Below are positions 5,663-10,925 of a stretch of 10,925 bases of DNA, in pieces. Positions within the stretch are counted from its first letter, which is position 1. Every line of letters starts with the position of its first letter. Where the stretch lies: NCBI GenBank assembly GCA_013153295.1, contig JAADEV010000065.1, positions 1 through 10,925 of the forward strand, given 5' to 3'. The stretch is from Aquificota bacterium. GTDB lineage: Bacteria > Aquificota > Aquificia > Aquificales > Hydrogenothermaceae. The translations under genes were made by a program, and so were the position numbers. The notes under the pieces were generated by a model. That model saw only the letters and a program-made list of their open reading frames with translations. It searched no databases and was not told the DNA's origin.

Positions 5663-7087
5663 ATGGCAAAAATAGTGGTAGTAGGGGCAGGTTTTGCAGG
5701 TCATTATGCGGCTTTAATCTTAGCCGATGCCCTAAAAGGCAAAGGCAACCATCAAATTACAGTTGTTAGCCGTGTTCCACAGTTTACCTACATACCTTCT
5801 CTGGTATGGGTAGGTATCGGTAAAATGAGAGCGGAGGAGACACAGTTTGACCTGAAACCTGTTTACGACAAAGTAGGTATTAACTTTATCCACGGTGTAG
5901 CAAAAGAGGTTCACCCTGATGACCAGTATGTAGTTGTAGAGCTACCTAATGGAAATACAGAACAGGTATCTTACGACTACATTATTATGGCAACAGGTCC
6001 ATACCTTAACTTTGAAGGAACAGAAGGACTTGGACCAGACAAAGGATTTACACACTCCATATGTACACCTCCACACGCTACAAAGGCGGCGGCGGCTTAC
6101 CTTGACCTTGTAAGCAGAATGGAAAGGGGTGATAAAGTAAAAATAGTTATAGGAACAGGACACGGAGCGGCTACCTGTCAAGGGGCGGCTTTTGAGTATA
6201 TAGCCAATGTCCACAACGACCTTGTTGACAGAGGATTAAGGGACAGGGCTGAAATACTATGGCTGTCCAACGAGCCTGCACTTGGGGACTTTGGTATAGA
6301 TGGTTTAGAGTTCCAACACGCAGGAAAGCTGTTTAACAGTGAAGAGGTTGTAGAATTCCTATTTGAAAAATACGGAATTAAATGGCAAATAGAAAGCCAC
6401 GTTAAAAAGGTTGATGAAAACAAGATTTACACAATTGATGTAAAAGGAAATGAAAACGAAATAGAGTATGACTTTGCTATGTTAATTCCACAGTTCAAAG
6501 CACAGCCAATTAAATGGATAGACAAAGATGGAAACGATATTACAGAAAAGATGACTAACCCAGCTGGATTTGTTAAGGTTGACGCAGTATACGGCAAACC
6601 TTACGAAGAGTTAGACGGTCCAGACTGGCCAAGAACATACCAAAACCCAATTTACAAAAATGTATTTGCCGCAGGTATTGCCTTTGCACCTCCGGGACCA
6701 CTATCCAAGCCACAACAGGCACCGGACGGTTCACCGATAGCACCTGCACCACCAAGAACAGGTTATACTGCTGAGCTTTCAGGTAAAGCGGCGGCACTAA
6801 ACATAGTTGATATGATAGAAGGTAGAGAGCCTTCCCACACAGCATCTATGGCAGAAACACCGGGGCTTTGTGTAGCATCACTTAAACACGACCTAATCTC
6901 CGGTGAAGCGGTAACAATTGGAATATACCCAGTTGCCAGAAACAGGGCGGCATTCCCAGAATACGGAAGGGATATACCAAACTGCGTGGCAGAGGTTGGA
7001 CTGGCAGGGGCTTGGTTCAAATGGTTCCTACACCACGCATTCCTCTACAAGCTACAGGCTAAGCCCGGTTGGAAACTTATACCTTAA
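5663..7087 (+). CDS. sqr: Sulfide:quinone oxidoreductase
   Basis: SQR oxidises sulfide to polysulfide or sulfur and passes electrons through FAD to the membrane quinone; it is a monotopic membrane flavoprotein. The 474-residue product opens with the Rossmann motif V-V-V-G-A-G-F-A-G (5-13). All three cysteines important in the Aquifex aeolicus enzyme have equivalents: C134 in S-I-C-T-P-P-H-A (FAD-linking C124), C172 in A-T-C-Q-G-A-A-F-E-Y (C156) and C403 in G-L-C-V-A-S (C347). A fourth, C441, is extra. V-F-A-A-G-I-A (334-340) is the second FAD motif. The C-terminus has an aromatic amphipathic stretch, W-F-K-W-F-L-H-H-A-F-L-Y, suited to membrane docking. It is longer than the roughly 430-residue A. 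aeolicus protein, with a Pro-rich insertion near 343-364 that could affect the active-site capping region. I cannot assign the SQR type with certainty. GGAGG lies seven bases before the ATG. Confidence 0.93.
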   Translation: MAKIVVVGAGFAGHYAALILADALKGKGNHQITVVSRVPQFTYIPSLVWVGIGKMRAEETQFDLKPVYDKVGINFIHGVAKEVHPDDQYVVVELPNGNTEQVSYDYIIMATGPYLNFEGTEGLGPDKGFTHSICTPPHATKAAAAYLDLVSRMERGDKVKIVIGTGHGAATCQGAAFEYIANVHNDLVDRGLRDRAEILWLSNEPALGDFGIDGLEFQHAGKLFNSEEVVEFLFEKYGIKWQIESHVKKVDENKIYTIDVKGNENEIEYDFAMLIPQFKAQPIKWIDKDGNDITEKMTNPAGFVKVDAVYGKPYEELDGPDWPRTYQNPIYKNVFAAGIAFAPPGPLSKPQQAPDGSPIAPAPPRTGYTAELSGKAAALNIVDMIEGREPSHTASMAETPGLCVASLKHDLISGEAVTIGIYPVARNRAAFPEYGRDIPNCVAEVGLAGAWFKWFLHHAFLYKLQAKPGWKLIP

Positions 7088-7116
7088 TTAAGAACTAAAA
7101 TTAGGAGGTGATAGAT

Positions 7117-7239
7117 ATGTCAGATAAAAGAGAAATGATGGAAAAGATGTGGAAATACAGAAAAAACCTACTTATCCAGCTTTTTAGATTTGTAGTCTTA
7201 GGACTACACTTTAACAAACTGGTCAAAAAAGCCCACTAA
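7117..7239 (+). CDS. Small basic amphipathic peptide encoded with sqr
   Basis: A 40-codon gene starts 29 bases after the sqr stop codon, behind an excellent ribosome site (TAGGAGGTGATAG then ATG). It ends seven bases before a strong terminator, so it is the last gene of the sqr transcript. The peptide begins MSDKREMMEKMWKYRKN, continues with a hydrophobic helix-like run (about residues 18-32, L-L-I-Q-L-F-R-F-V-V-L-G-L-H-F) and ends K-L-V-K-K-A-H. It has about ten Lys/Arg and no cysteine. The run is too short and interrupted by Arg24 to be a confident transmembrane helix; a surface-bound amphipathic helix is more likely. I do not recognise a family. A role in docking or assisting SQR at the membrane is inference from position only. 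Confidence 0.8.
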   Translation: MSDKREMMEKMWKYRKNLLIQLFRFVVLGLHFNKLVKKAH

Positions 7240-7246
7240 ACACCAC

Positions 7247-7272
7247 AGCCCCCGAAAGGGGGCTTTTTTTTT
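7247..7272 (+). terminator. Intrinsic terminator of the sqr operon
   Basis: AGCCCCC (7247-7253), a GAAA tetraloop (7254-7257), GGGGGCT (7258-7264), then an unbroken T run to 7272. A seven-pair, mostly G:C stem with a GNRA loop and nine T residues is a textbook rho-independent terminator. It separates the sqr pair from the thioredoxin-reductase gene. Confidence 0.95.
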
Positions 7273-7329
7273 GCCTATTTTTCCCCTATATTGTTATCCA
7301 GTAGTAAAACATTCCATCGGAGGTTATAA

Positions 7330-7809
7330 ATGGCAAAACCTGAAACTGTAGAAAAGATGAGAAGGTTTGCATACAACTTTGCAGAAAAATCTGGAACAGT
7401 AGTAAACCCAAATAAAGAGGCGGCTGAGGCTGTTATACAAGGACTTGCGGAACACGTTGACGAACTTGGTAAACCCCTGTGTCCCTGTAATTTCTACCCA
7501 GACAAGTTAGAAGAGATTAAAAGGAGAAGGTGGATTTGTGCCTGTGATGAGATGCAGATATTTAAATACTGCCACTGTTTACTTTTTACAACAGAGGAAG
7601 GGCTACCAATAACAGAATACCTACCTGAATGGCACGAAGGCAGACAGATATACGGACTTGTAAAAGACCCAACCCCAGACAAAGGAAGGGCTTTATCCAA
7701 ACCTGACAAAATATACAAAGCCCTAAAGGAGTATGTTGAGGAACGCAACCTTGACATACCAGACGAAGAAATAAGAAGATTTGCTGAAGAGACAGCTAAA
7801 AAGAAATAA
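7330..7809 (+). CDS. ftrC: Ferredoxin:thioredoxin reductase, catalytic subunit
   Basis: This subunit takes electrons from reduced ferredoxin through a [4Fe-4S] cluster next to a redox-active disulfide and reduces thioredoxin in the cytoplasm. The cysteine pattern is exactly that of the family: C51-P-C53, 16 residues, C70-A-C72, 8 residues, C81-H-C83. By comparison with the Synechocystis enzyme, C51, C70, C72 and C81 bind the cluster, C53 and C83 form the disulfide, and His82 matches the active-site histidine. The second motif is CAC instead of the usual CPC. At 159 residues it exceeds the roughly 115 of the cyanobacterial subunit, through a charged, probably helical C-terminal tail after about residue 112. 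No variable-subunit gene lies nearby, as in other non-photosynthetic bacteria. GGAGG stands before the ATG. Confidence 0.93.
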   Translation: MAKPETVEKMRRFAYNFAEKSGTVVNPNKEAAEAVIQGLAEHVDELGKPLCPCNFYPDKLEEIKRRRWICACDEMQIFKYCHCLLFTTEEGLPITEYLPEWHEGRQIYGLVKDPTPDKGRALSKPDKIYKALKEYVEERNLDIPDEEIRRFAEETAKKK

Positions 7810-8063
7810 TGGAAAGGATTGTTTTAGGTGTTATTTTCCTTATCCTTGGGGTGCTTGGGATAATATTTCCTGTAATCCCCGGCATACCCTTTCTGGTTAT
7901 ATCCGCATTTTTCTTTGGTATAATCCCAAAGGACAAAGTTGTAAAATACACAAAAAAGCTAAAAGGGGCGGTAAAAAACAGAAAGTTAGACAAATTTATA
8001 AACTATGTCCTTATTAAATATATCTATCAAAAAAATCCAATAAAGGTAAAGAAAAGTAGTTAA
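7809..8063 (+). CDS. Small DUF454 (YbaN-like) inner-membrane protein
   Basis: The 84-residue product has two closely packed hydrophobic segments (about residues 4-20 and 22-40) separated by P-V-I-P-G-I-P-F-L-V. This Pro/Gly hairpin resembles the L-P-x-x-P-x-x-P-F signature of DUF454/YbaN membrane proteins. A basic cytoplasmic tail of about 40 residues follows. Function is unknown for the family. The ATG shares its first base with the stop codon of the thioredoxin-reductase gene (TAATG), so the two are translationally coupled. Related small membrane proteins with PGPGW motifs are a weaker alternative. Only 35 bases separate its stop from that of the convergent pseudouridine synthase gene, and I see no clear hairpin between them. 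Confidence 0.75.
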   Translation: MERIVLGVIFLILGVLGIIFPVIPGIPFLVISAFFFGIIPKDKVVKYTKKLKGAVKNRKLDKFINYVLIKYIYQKNPIKVKKSS

Positions 8064-8098
8064 GAGGGGAGCTAACTGCCGATTTTTAATAAAAAAAG

Positions 8099-9055
8099 CT
8101 ACAGAATAGCCAGATACCTATCAATTGGAGGGGGCATTTTCTTTAACTCTGTTTTTATCCATTCCCCTGTTCTCGGGTGTTTAAAGGATAGGGAGTAGGC
8201 AACTAATCCGTGGAACGGTAAATTTTGGGAAAACTCCCTTGCAATATCAGATTTTAATGCAGACTTTTTAAATCCGTAAACTTTATCATTAAGTAATGGG
8301 TGTCCGATAGCTGAAAAATGAACCCTTATCTGGTGTGTCCTACCTGTATGCAGTTTAATATCAACTAAAGATAGGTTGTGTTGTGGCCATCTCTTTTCCA
8401 CCCAAAACTCTGTAAGGGCATCTCTCAGGTTAGTTGATACTGTTCCCATCTTTTGTCTGTTGTATACAGAACGACCTATAGGTAGGTCTATTAATCCGTA
8501 GTCCTTGTTCGGTAAACCTACCACTATTGCCTTGTATCTTTTATCAACCTCCCTGTTTTGGAACTGTTTCTGTAGCTCTTTATGTGCAAACTCAGATTTT
8601 GCCACGACCATAAGTCCTGCTGTATCCTTATCAAGTCTGTGGACTATACCTGCCCTTTCCCTCCCTGCGAACTGGGACACATTTTTAAAATGGTAAAGGA
8701 GGGCATTTACAAGTGTCCCTGATGTATGCCCAACAGAGGGGTGGACAACCATTCCCGGTGGTTTGTATACAACTGCTAAATCCTCATCTTCGTAGTGTAT
8801 ATCAAGGGGTATATTTTCTGCTTCAACCTCAATCTGTGGAGGTGGCGGAATTGTAAGGGTTATATTCCACCCTTCTTTTATTTTTGCAGATGGTTTTTTT
8901 ACCGTTTTTTCATCTACCTTTACAAATCCGTCTTTTATTATTTTTTGGTGGAATGAACGGGAGAACTCAGGGTAAACTTTGGCTAAAAACTGGTCTAACC
9001 TTTTACCTGCTTCCTCTTCAGATACTTTAAATGTAAGCTCTTCCCTTTCTGTCAT
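8099..9055 (-). CDS. RluD-like 23S rRNA pseudouridine synthase (RluA family, S4 domain)
   Basis: The enzyme isomerises uridine to pseudouridine in structured RNA, most likely 23S rRNA. The 318-residue product has an N-terminal S4 RNA-binding domain (about residues 14-72, with R-L-D-Q-F-L-A-K) and a catalytic domain with the RluA-family motif G-I-V-H-R-L-D-K-D-T-A-G-L, in which D142 is the catalytic aspartate. V-V-Y-K-P-P-G-M-V-V-H-P (95-106) and H-T-G-R-T-H-Q-I-R-V-H are further family motifs. Length and layout match RluC/RluD; the exact target uridines cannot be read from sequence. Its ATG overlaps the stop of the upstream znuA-like gene (ATGA, 9052-9055), so it is the third gene of the mtnP operon. 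Confidence 0.92.
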   Translation of the reverse strand: MTEREELTFKVSEEEAGKRLDQFLAKVYPEFSRSFHQKIIKDGFVKVDEKTVKKPSAKIKEGWNITLTIPPPPQIEVEAENIPLDIHYEDEDLAVVYKPPGMVVHPSVGHTSGTLVNALLYHFKNVSQFAGRERAGIVHRLDKDTAGLMVVAKSEFAHKELQKQFQNREVDKRYKAIVVGLPNKDYGLIDLPIGRSVYNRQKMGTVSTNLRDALTEFWVEKRWPQHNLSLVDIKLHTGRTHQIRVHFSAIGHPLLNDKVYGFKKSALKSDIAREFSQNLPFHGLVAYSLSFKHPRTGEWIKTELKKMPPPIDRYLAIL

Positions 9056-9876
9056 TTCAGGTTTTTGTATACTTGGTTTATATTAAAATCCATCATTTGT
9101 ATGTAATCTTTATCCACACCAAACGGGTCAAGGAAAACAACTTTTACACCGGTATACTTAACTATCAGGTCTACATACTTTTTGTTGTAAAACTGTTTAG
9201 CTGAGAATATAACAGGTATTTTGTATTTTTTTATTAGTGTTATTATCTTTTTTATCTGTTTTGGGGTTGGCTCCCTACCGTGTCCCCTTTCTATAACTCC
9301 TATGTATTCCAGCCCAAAAGCCTGTGTAAAGTAGACCCAAGCGTAATGGTAAGAAATAAACTTTTTATTTTTTAAGGTGGATATTTTCTGTATACCTTCT
9401 TCCTTTAGCTGTTTTAGTGTGGCTTCAAAGGATTTTAGGTTCTTGTAGTATTCCTCCCTGTTCTCAGGGTCTAACTGGGACAGCTTTTCAGCAAAGTATC
9501 TGGCTATCACAATCCCATTACTTGGGTCAAGCCAAACTGCAGGGTGTATATGGTGATGTTCCTCCTCTATTAGCTTTAAACCTTTTATTTTTAGTATTTC
9601 TATCACTTTCCCCTTTGGAAGGGTGGTTATGTATTTTTCAAGGCTGTGTTCAAAATTCCCTACATAAACAAATAAATCCGCTTCCTGTATCTTCTTTAGC
9701 TGTTGGGGTTTTACACTGTATATATGGGGGGATACATTTGGGGGTATTAGGTATTCAACCTTTTCCCCACTTATATAGGAGATTATATCTGCTATAGGCT
9801 TTATTGTGGTGTAAACTTTAGGTTTTCCAAAGGCTGTTAAAAACAGCGATAGGAAAAGTATTAAAGCTAACCTCAT
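9052..9876 (-). CDS. znuA: Zinc/manganese ABC transporter substrate-binding protein, ZnuA-like
   Basis: This is a periplasmic cluster A-I metal-binding protein (TroA/ZnuA family). The 274-residue precursor has a Sec signal peptide with cleavage near residue 17-18 and no lipobox cysteine. The expected metal ligands are visible: H51 in N-V-S-P-H-I-Y-S-V-K-P, H111 in I-H-P-A-V-W-L-D-P, H177 in I-S-Y-H-Y-A-W, and D250 in F-L-D-P-F-G. A three-His/Asp site is commoner for zinc than manganese. A short acidic/His stretch, E-E-E-H-H-H-I-H (104-111), stands in for the longer His-rich loop of many ZnuA proteins. No ABC ATPase or permease gene is in the window, so the partner must be elsewhere. It overlaps mtnP upstream (ATGA, 9873-9876) and the pseudouridine synthase downstream. 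Confidence 0.88.
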   Translation of the reverse strand: MRLALILFLSLFLTAFGKPKVYTTIKPIADIISYISGEKVEYLIPPNVSPHIYSVKPQQLKKIQEADLFVYVGNFEHSLEKYITTLPKGKVIEILKIKGLKLIEEEHHHIHPAVWLDPSNGIVIARYFAEKLSQLDPENREEYYKNLKSFEATLKQLKEEGIQKISTLKNKKFISYHYAWVYFTQAFGLEYIGVIERGHGREPTPKQIKKIITLIKKYKIPVIFSAKQFYNKKYVDLIVKYTGVKVVFLDPFGVDKDYIQMMDFNINQVYKNLK

Positions 9877-10715
9877 ATTGCCGCCCCTTCAAGCACTTTA
9901 TCACATTCACACTCTAACTTATCAGGTAAGTTTTCTATAAAGGAAAGTATTACCTGTTTAATCTGGTCTGTTTTTTCTTTCATCATCTCTATTACTTCAT
10001 CTGAAGTTAGCCTGTTTCCTGTTATCCCTGCCGCTAAGTTTGTAATTACATTTATTGATGCAAAATGCATTGCCAACTCCCTTGCAAGGACAATCTCAGG
10101 AACAAGGGTCATTCCAACCATATCAGCCCCTAATCTGGTTAAGGCTACTATCTCTGCACTTGTTTCAAGTCTGGGTCCTTCTGTTGCGGCGTAAACTCCA
10201 GATGGGTGGTATGTTATTTTTTTCTCTTCAAATATTTTTGCAAGTATGGTTCTCATTGCTGGACAGAAAGGCTGTGTCATATCTATATGAACAACCCGCT
10301 CATTTTGTATATACTCTTTTACAAGGTCGTTTTTGTCGTCTGTTTCGTCTTTAATGGTGTATATTCCTTCGTAAAAGGTTACCGGTCTTACTTTTGTAAA
10401 ATCTAAAAACTGGTCAGCAAGGACAAAATCCCCCGGTTCAAAGGTTTGTCTTATTCCCCCTACAGCACTTATGGAGAGTATCCTATCAACACCTAACTTT
10501 CTAAACCCCCATAGATTTGCCCTGTAGTTTATCAGGTGTGGTGGATACTTATGCCCCCTTCCGTGTCTCGGTAAAAATACAACTTTTTTACCTTTATAAC
10601 TGGCTATAATGTAGTTATCAGAAGGCTCCCCATAAGGGGTTAGTATTCTTTCCTCCCCTTCTATTGTTAAGCCCTCTATATCGTATAATCCACTTCCTCC
10701 AATAATCCCAAGCAT
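9873..10715 (-). CDS. mtnP: S-methyl-5'-thioadenosine phosphorylase (or related purine nucleoside phosphorylase)
   Basis: The enzyme cleaves methylthioadenosine, or another purine nucleoside, with phosphate, for methionine and purine salvage in the cytoplasm. With the start at 10715 it has 280 residues. Family motifs are G-G-S-G-L-Y-D (6-12), P-R-H-G-R-G-H (49-55), S-A-V-G-G-I, T-E-G-P-R-L-E-T (178-185), and G-M-T-L-V-P-E. The purine-site region reads I-T-N-L-A-A-G rather than the T-D-Y-D of human MTAP, so the base preference is uncertain. Near the C-terminus is C269-E-C271, like the stabilising CxC disulfide known in Sulfolobus and Pyrococcus homologues. An in-frame ATG at 10742 would add nine residues, but GGGAGG at 10721-10726 fits the 10715 start much better. 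It is the first gene of the mtnP-znuA-rlu operon. Confidence 0.88.
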   Translation of the reverse strand: MLGIIGGSGLYDIEGLTIEGEERILTPYGEPSDNYIIASYKGKKVVFLPRHGRGHKYPPHLINYRANLWGFRKLGVDRILSISAVGGIRQTFEPGDFVLADQFLDFTKVRPVTFYEGIYTIKDETDDKNDLVKEYIQNERVVHIDMTQPFCPAMRTILAKIFEEKKITYHPSGVYAATEGPRLETSAEIVALTRLGADMVGMTLVPEIVLARELAMHFASINVITNLAAGITGNRLTSDEVIEMMKEKTDQIKQVILSFIENLPDKLECECDKVLEGAAI

Positions 10716-10720
10716 AATAT

Positions 10721-10726
10721 CCTCCC
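10721..10726 (-). promoter_or_regulatory. Ribosome binding site that sets the mtnP start
   Basis: GGGAGG on the minus strand, five bases before ATG 10715, after which the protein begins M-L-G-I-I-G-G-S-G, the typical family N-terminus. A longer start at 10742 would place this site inside the coding region. Confidence 0.75.
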
Positions 10727-10746
10727 GGTTTTCATTTATCAATTAA

Positions 10747-10752
10747 ATTATA
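10747..10752 (-). promoter_or_regulatory. Candidate -10 element for the mtnP operon
   Basis: A perfect TATAAT on the minus strand, about 30 bases before the mtnP start. No good -35 is seen at 16-18 bases. A second TATAAT (10782-10787) is also present upstream, so the assignment is tentative. Confidence 0.35.
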
Positions 10753-10844
10753 CGGTAGTTAAGGCGAAAGTTGGTAGAAAAATTATAGTTAGCTACTCTA
10801 TTCATAAAAATAAAATGGATATTGATATTATCAGGCATAGGTGT

Positions 10845-10925
10845 ATGAAATGGTTATATTTTTTGTTTTTGTCCTGTTTTGAGGGGTGTTTTTTGAAGGG
10901 AAATTTTGGTAAGTTATTGATAAAC
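10845..10925 (+). CDS. Possible start of a gene running off the right edge
   Basis: From ATG 10845 a plus-strand frame is open to the window end, beginning MKWLYFLFLS and continuing with a Cys, Gly and Phe-rich stretch. The first part resembles a signal peptide, but only a weak AGGTG ribosome site precedes it. In the same frame, TTG 10893 follows GAGGGGTG (10881-10888) at good spacing and is an alternative start. An ATG at 10815 also lies in frame without a ribosome site. With 27 codons visible, this may be a real gene start or chance in AT-rich DNA. The rest of the 10753-10925 region shows nothing else recognisable. Confidence 0.25.
   Translation, partial: MKWLYFLFLSCFEGCFLKGNFGKLLIN

Noticed and set aside
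6080..6100. GCGGCGGCGG triplet run in sqr
   Set aside because: It simply encodes an alanine run (K-A-A-A-A-Y) in frame; it is too short to be a meaningful repeat.
7781..8017. Plus-strand 78-codon frame overlapping the DUF454-like gene
   Set aside because: It overlaps both the reductase end and the membrane-protein gene in another frame; the frame starting at 7809 gives a coherent two-segment membrane protein and a TAATG junction.
8064..8098. Possible bidirectional terminator between the convergent genes
   Set aside because: There are A and T runs (TTTTTAATAAAAA), but no G/C-rich stem is present, so it cannot be supported as an intrinsic terminator.
1..10925. tRNA, rRNA, riboswitch, CRISPR or insertion sequence
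   Set aside because: Intergenic gaps are at most about 210 bases; none contains direct-repeat arrays, terminal inverted repeats, a transposase frame or tRNA-like T-loop sequences that I could see.

Overview
The window reads as chromosomal DNA from a thermophilic, sulfide-oxidising chemolithotroph, most likely a member of the Aquificota and probably the Hydrogenothermaceae (Sulfurihydrogenibium/Persephonella relatives). The reasons are a sulfide:quinone oxidoreductase, a ferredoxin:thioredoxin reductase catalytic subunit (a family known from deep-branching bacteria as well as phototrophs), a purine-nucleoside-type phosphorylase ending in the Cys-x-Cys motif known from hyperthermophile homologues, AT-rich DNA with AGA/AGG and ATA codons, and little CpG. 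The genus is an inference. Coding density is very high and no mobile element, CRISPR array, tRNA or rRNA was seen.

Layout, left to right. The left edge carries an unresolved porin-like reading frame (minus strand) next to an unrecognised outer-membrane beta-barrel-like protein (77-700, minus). A secreted DUF2914 protein (810-1199, plus) diverges from it. A two-gene minus-strand operon follows: a hypothetical protein (2325-2723), then an FMN-dependent nitronate monooxygenase/FabK-family enzyme (1200-2321). Its promoter is interleaved with that of the divergent plus-strand operon proA-panB-tsaC (2806-5544), which joins proline synthesis, pantothenate synthesis and tRNA t6A modification through short overlaps. 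Next comes sqr (5663-7087) with a 40-residue basic peptide gene just behind it (7117-7239), closed by a strong intrinsic terminator. Then come the ferredoxin:thioredoxin reductase catalytic subunit (7330-7809) and a small DUF454-like membrane protein (7809-8063). The last block is a minus-strand operon mtnP - znuA-like - RluD-like (10715 down to 8099) with ATGA start/stop overlaps. The right edge may hold the start of another plus-strand gene.

How the genes relate. SQR would feed electrons from sulfide into the quinone pool; the thioredoxin reductase would pass reduced-ferredoxin electrons to thioredoxins. They adjoin but are separated by a terminator, so a direct link is inference. The other operons mix biosynthesis and housekeeping, as is common in compact genomes.

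The most unusual signals are: (1) by-eye absence of GATC, CATG, CTAG, TCGA and GANTC, with GTAC found once, in 10.9 kb; (2) the 40-residue peptide gene attached to sqr; (3) a porin-like N-terminal sequence at the left edge without a visible start or complete signal peptide.
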